The notes under the pieces are model-generated. The model worked only from the letters and a program-made list of their open reading frames with translations, was not told the DNA's origin and did no database searches. From assembly GCA_947630515.1 (NCBI GenBank), contig CANRHY010000041.1:1-7866 (forward strand): a DNA stretch of 7,866 nucleotides, written 5' to 3'. This DNA comes from an uncultured Bacilli bacterium. Lineage in GTDB: Bacteria > Bacillota_I > Bacilli_A > RF39 > UBA660. Position 1 is the first letter of the stretch. Every line of letters starts with the position of its first letter. Shown piece after piece: positions 5,504-7,866 of this stretch. The position numbers were made by a program, and so were the translations under genes.

Positions 5504-6817
5504 ATGTTTACAAATAATGAAGCAGTGATTAGTTTAATTGAACTTTTAGTTAAAAAAGCTGGTTTTGATGTGCATAAAGATTATAGTGAAGAAGAACTAG
5601 AAAAAACTAAAAATAGTATTTCATCTTTGATTAAGGAAAAACAAAGAGCTAAAGATAAAAAAACTTTTAATGAAATATTAGATAATCTTAAAGTAAGAGA
5701 GGCTAATTGGGAAAATAATGCTGAGATAGTGGGTAAAAGTTTAATAAGAGCTTATAATGAGGGAAAGAGTTATAATGCAGTTAAAGATAAAATAGATTCA
5801 CTTGTTCTTTTAGCTACATCTGGCACAAAAGATTTAACTGTCACTAGCGTTTATGAAGAAATTAGAAATTTAGAAATAGAGTATGAAAATTTATTAGATA
5901 AAATTAAAAATACTAATTATAGAAATGAAGAAGAAAAAGAAATGGATTCTAAATATAAAGTTTATTTAGAGGCAAAGATTAAAGATTTAGAGGAAGAACT
6001 TGAGAATTTAGAAAAAGAATCTAATAGTTTAAGAGAAGTAGAACTAAAAGAGGTAAATATTCAAGCAAAGATAAAAGAATATGCTTCTACTTTAAAGAAT
6101 GACTTAAATAGAATAGAAAGTGTTATATCATCTTCTATAAATAGTAGTATTAATTTTGATACTTTCGATAGATTAGAAAAAGCTAAGAGTGAGACAGATG
6201 AAAAATTAAGTAGGGCTACTGATTTACTTAATAAAACAGAAAAAATGTTAGAAGATGTTAGACATAATAAAGAGTCTATTAAAGAAAGAATTAATGAAAT
6301 AGAGATAGAGAAGACAAGATGTGTAAATAAACTTAATAATATAAATAAAAAATTAGATGAAGATAATTATGAAAATAATACTCTTAGAATGTTAGATTTA
6401 AATAATAGTGAGATACTTAGATTAAAAATCGAAGAGTTAAATAATAAGAAAGATGTTATTTATGTAGATTCTAATTTAGTAAAAGAAGAGTTAATTAAAG
6501 AATGGGGAAGAAATTCAAATAATACTTCTGTAAATATTAATACTCCTATAAAAGAGGAAAAGAAAGAAGAAAAACCAAAGGAGGAAGTAAAAGAAGAGGT
6601 AAAAGTTAATGTACAACATAAGGAAGAGAAAAAAGAACCTCCTAAGATAGAAGTAAGTTTTGAAGAAATAGAAGAGGTTAAAGGAAGAGAAGAACCTAAA
6701 GAAGATGTGCTTAATTCTATAATGGAAGAGATAGATAATGTAGAAGAAAAGATAAATGAGATAAAAACTAATGAAGAGAAAAAAGAAGAAGAGAAAGGAA
6801 TAGAATTGGATTGGTGA
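5504..6817 (+). CDS. Coiled-coil protein of unknown function, paralogue A
   Basis: I do not recognise this family. The protein is 437 residues from ATG 5504, chosen over ATG 5444 because AAGGTGGT (5491-5498) lies just upstream and the promoter lies between the two candidates. It has no signal peptide or membrane helix. Residues 5-20 form a module with LIELLVKKAG; residues 77-105 contain GKSLIRAYNEGKSY; long heptad-rich coiled coil runs about 115-185 and 220-320, ending with CVNKLN and DNYENN. Residues about 349-437 are a disordered Lys/Glu tail with an aromatic-acidic end, GIELDW, which may be a docking peptide. It ends in a TGA followed immediately by an in-frame TAG. The next gene encodes a homologous protein with the same three blocks in order. 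A cytoplasmic scaffold or filament role is only inference. Confidence 0.85.
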   Translation: MFTNNEAVISLIELLVKKAGFDVHKDYSEEELEKTKNSISSLIKEKQRAKDKKTFNEILDNLKVREANWENNAEIVGKSLIRAYNEGKSYNAVKDKIDSLVLLATSGTKDLTVTSVYEEIRNLEIEYENLLDKIKNTNYRNEEEKEMDSKYKVYLEAKIKDLEEELENLEKESNSLREVELKEVNIQAKIKEYASTLKNDLNRIESVISSSINSSINFDTFDRLEKAKSETDEKLSRATDLLNKTEKMLEDVRHNKESIKERINEIEIEKTRCVNKLNNINKKLDEDNYENNTLRMLDLNNSEILRLKIEELNNKKDVIYVDSNLVKEELIKEWGRNSNNTSVNINTPIKEEKKEEKPKEEVKEEVKVNVQHKEEKKEPPKIEVSFEEIEEVKGREEPKEDVLNSIMEEIDNVEEKINEIKTNEEKKEEEKGIELDW

Positions 6818-6822
6818 TAGAT

Positions 6823-7785
6823 ATGGATTATAGAGCTTTAGAAGATTTAATAGGAATTTTAGTAAAAAAGGCAGGATATAAACTGGGAGATGTAACTGAT
6901 GAAGAGGATATAGAGTATCTTCTAGATAGAAAAAGATTTGTTGAAGGAGAAATCTCTAGATTAAAGAGTAGTTTAAGTGAAAACAGTTATATTGAAAGAG
7001 ATGATAAGAATAAAGATGAAGAAGAGAAAGCTTATTTAGAGGAAACTTTAAAAGCTAGAGAAGAAGTTTTAAGTAGTTCTAGTGAAGAAGAGGCTATTTT
7101 AATTAAAGCTGAGATTTCTAGATTAAAAGATTTATTAGAATTAGTTAATTTAAAATTAGAGAATAAGTCTTATTATAGTGAAAATAAACACGCTAATGAC
7201 GTGTTAGAAAAAGATATATTAGAAAGAGAACTTGATGAGATAAAGAAAAGTCTAGATAAGAAATATAAAAGTCCGATTACACTTGGTACTAATATATTAG
7301 AAGCATTTAAGAATAATAAATCTTTTGAAGAAATAAGAGAAGATTTAGAGTTACTTTTAGATTTAGCTAGAGAAGAGTATGATAAAACAAATGCTGAAGT
7401 AACAGATGTTAATATATTTGAGTTAATGGAAGAGTACTCAAATAAAAAAGAAGAAGTTAATTCTAATTTAGATAGTAGTTCATATGATAGTGAAAAGATA
7501 AGACAAAGTTTATTTGAAAAAGAAAAGTATCATAATAGTAGATTAGAGACATTTAAGAGTACTTTAGAAGGAATTGAAAAGAGAAAAGAAGAATTAAATA
7601 CTTTAATAGATGAATCTAAGAAGTTATTTGATAATACACATGAAGAAATTAAATGTAAGATGAATAAATTAAATAAACTTATAAATGTACTATATAATGA
7701 AAATAATTTGACAGTTGATGCAAGTTTATATAAGAGTACTATTGATCAGTTAAAGAGTGAAATAGTAATAGATAAAATGATTTAA
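6823..7785 (+). CDS. Coiled-coil protein of unknown function, paralogue B
   Basis: This 320-residue protein starts at ATG 6823, five bases after the stop of paralogue A. GGTGAT (6813-6818), a ribosome site containing the upstream TGA, gives translational coupling; TTG 6811 and GTG 6814 are possible but would overlap that stop. Residues 3-18 match paralogue A, with LIGILVKKAG; residues 155-183 contain GTNILEAFKNNKSF; residues 267-318 contain CKMNKLN and YNENN. Between the first two blocks it carries about 135 residues of acidic coiled coil (A has about 55), while between the second and third it is shorter than A. It lacks A's charged tail. No membrane helix, signal peptide or catalytic motif was seen. 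Co-translation with its paralogue suggests a shared complex. No terminator is visible after it. Confidence 0.85.
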   Translation: MDYRALEDLIGILVKKAGYKLGDVTDEEDIEYLLDRKRFVEGEISRLKSSLSENSYIERDDKNKDEEEKAYLEETLKAREEVLSSSSEEEAILIKAEISRLKDLLELVNLKLENKSYYSENKHANDVLEKDILERELDEIKKSLDKKYKSPITLGTNILEAFKNNKSFEEIREDLELLLDLAREEYDKTNAEVTDVNIFELMEEYSNKKEEVNSNLDSSSYDSEKIRQSLFEKEKYHNSRLETFKSTLEGIEKRKEELNTLIDESKKLFDNTHEEIKCKMNKLNKLINVLYNENNLTVDASLYKSTIDQLKSEIVIDKMI

Positions 7786-7866
7786 TATTAATATTTAACT
7801 AAAGAGGAAGCTGATAAAATATTAAGTTTTAAATAAATAATTTGAAAATTTACATAAAATATGGTA
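7786..7866. other. AT-rich end of window with no recognised gene
   Basis: These last 81 bases hold no supported reading frame, ribosome site with a start codon, or hairpin followed by a T-run. The transcript of the coiled-coil pair may continue past the window edge. Confidence 0.6.

Noticed and set aside
6815..6820. Possible use of TGA as Trp (mycoplasma-type code)
   Set aside because: The only gene-ending TGA is followed by an in-frame TAG, so it does not settle the matter alone. However, all Trp codons seen are TGG and no gene is broken by in-frame TGA, which argues for the standard code.
6811..6822. TTG 6811 or GTG 6814 as the start of paralogue B
   Set aside because: Both overlap the stop of paralogue A and have weaker ribosome sites than ATG 6823, whose N-terminus also aligns better with paralogue A. 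They are not formally excluded.
7792..7836. Short open stretch reading YLTKEEADKILSFK after paralogue B
   Set aside because: It has no start codon and is only 14 codons long. It could be a gene remnant, but nothing else supports that.

Overview
The window is very AT-rich (roughly 25-30% G+C by eye). It uses strong Gram-positive Shine-Dalgarno sites (AGGAGG/AGGTGG), TTGACA/TATAAT-type promoters and the standard bacterial code: every Trp is TGG and no reading frame is interrupted by TGA. A wall-anchored surface protein with an NPNTG sorting signal and a class B-type sortase mean the cell has a peptidoglycan wall. Together these point to a low-GC Bacillota, plausibly one of the small-genome gut Bacilli lineages; the lineage is inference. 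No tRNA, rRNA, CRISPR array, insertion sequence or phage gene was seen.

Layout. (1) 1-1650: a secreted, solenoid-like surface protein with its own promoter region and terminator. The promoter region carries an unusual G8 tract directly before a perfect TATAAT, and the transcript probably begins with a stem-loop. (2) 1664-2605: a convergent class B-type sortase with a strong extended -10 promoter and its own terminator, the likely enzyme for the neighbouring NPNTG protein. A perfect 11-bp tandem repeat lies just upstream of its -35 box. (3) 2636-3585: a small stand-alone rhodanese followed by a DedA/TVP38 (VTT) membrane protein, echoing a domain pair that is fused in some other bacteria. (4) 3596-4732: a short RmuC-family protein ending in a hairpin terminator shared with a convergent, divergent-sequence GNAT-like gene (4711-5364). 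(5) 5407-7785: a divergent promoter region, then two adjacent, translationally coupled genes for long coiled-coil proteins of unknown function. These two are diverged full-length paralogues sharing three sequence blocks.

How the genes work together. The firmest functional link is the surface protein plus sortase pair. The rhodanese/VTT pair is a plausible redox- or sulfur-linked membrane module. The paralogous coiled-coil pair at 5504-7785 is the best candidate for something undescribed: both proteins are cytoplasmic by sequence, lack any recognised catalytic domain, share an N-terminal LVKKAG module and are translated in tandem, suggesting a hetero-oligomeric filament or scaffold (inference). 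Two regulatory features deserve equal attention: the G8 promoter tract, a possible phase-variation switch, and the 11-bp direct repeat, a possible OmpR/PhoB-type regulator site.
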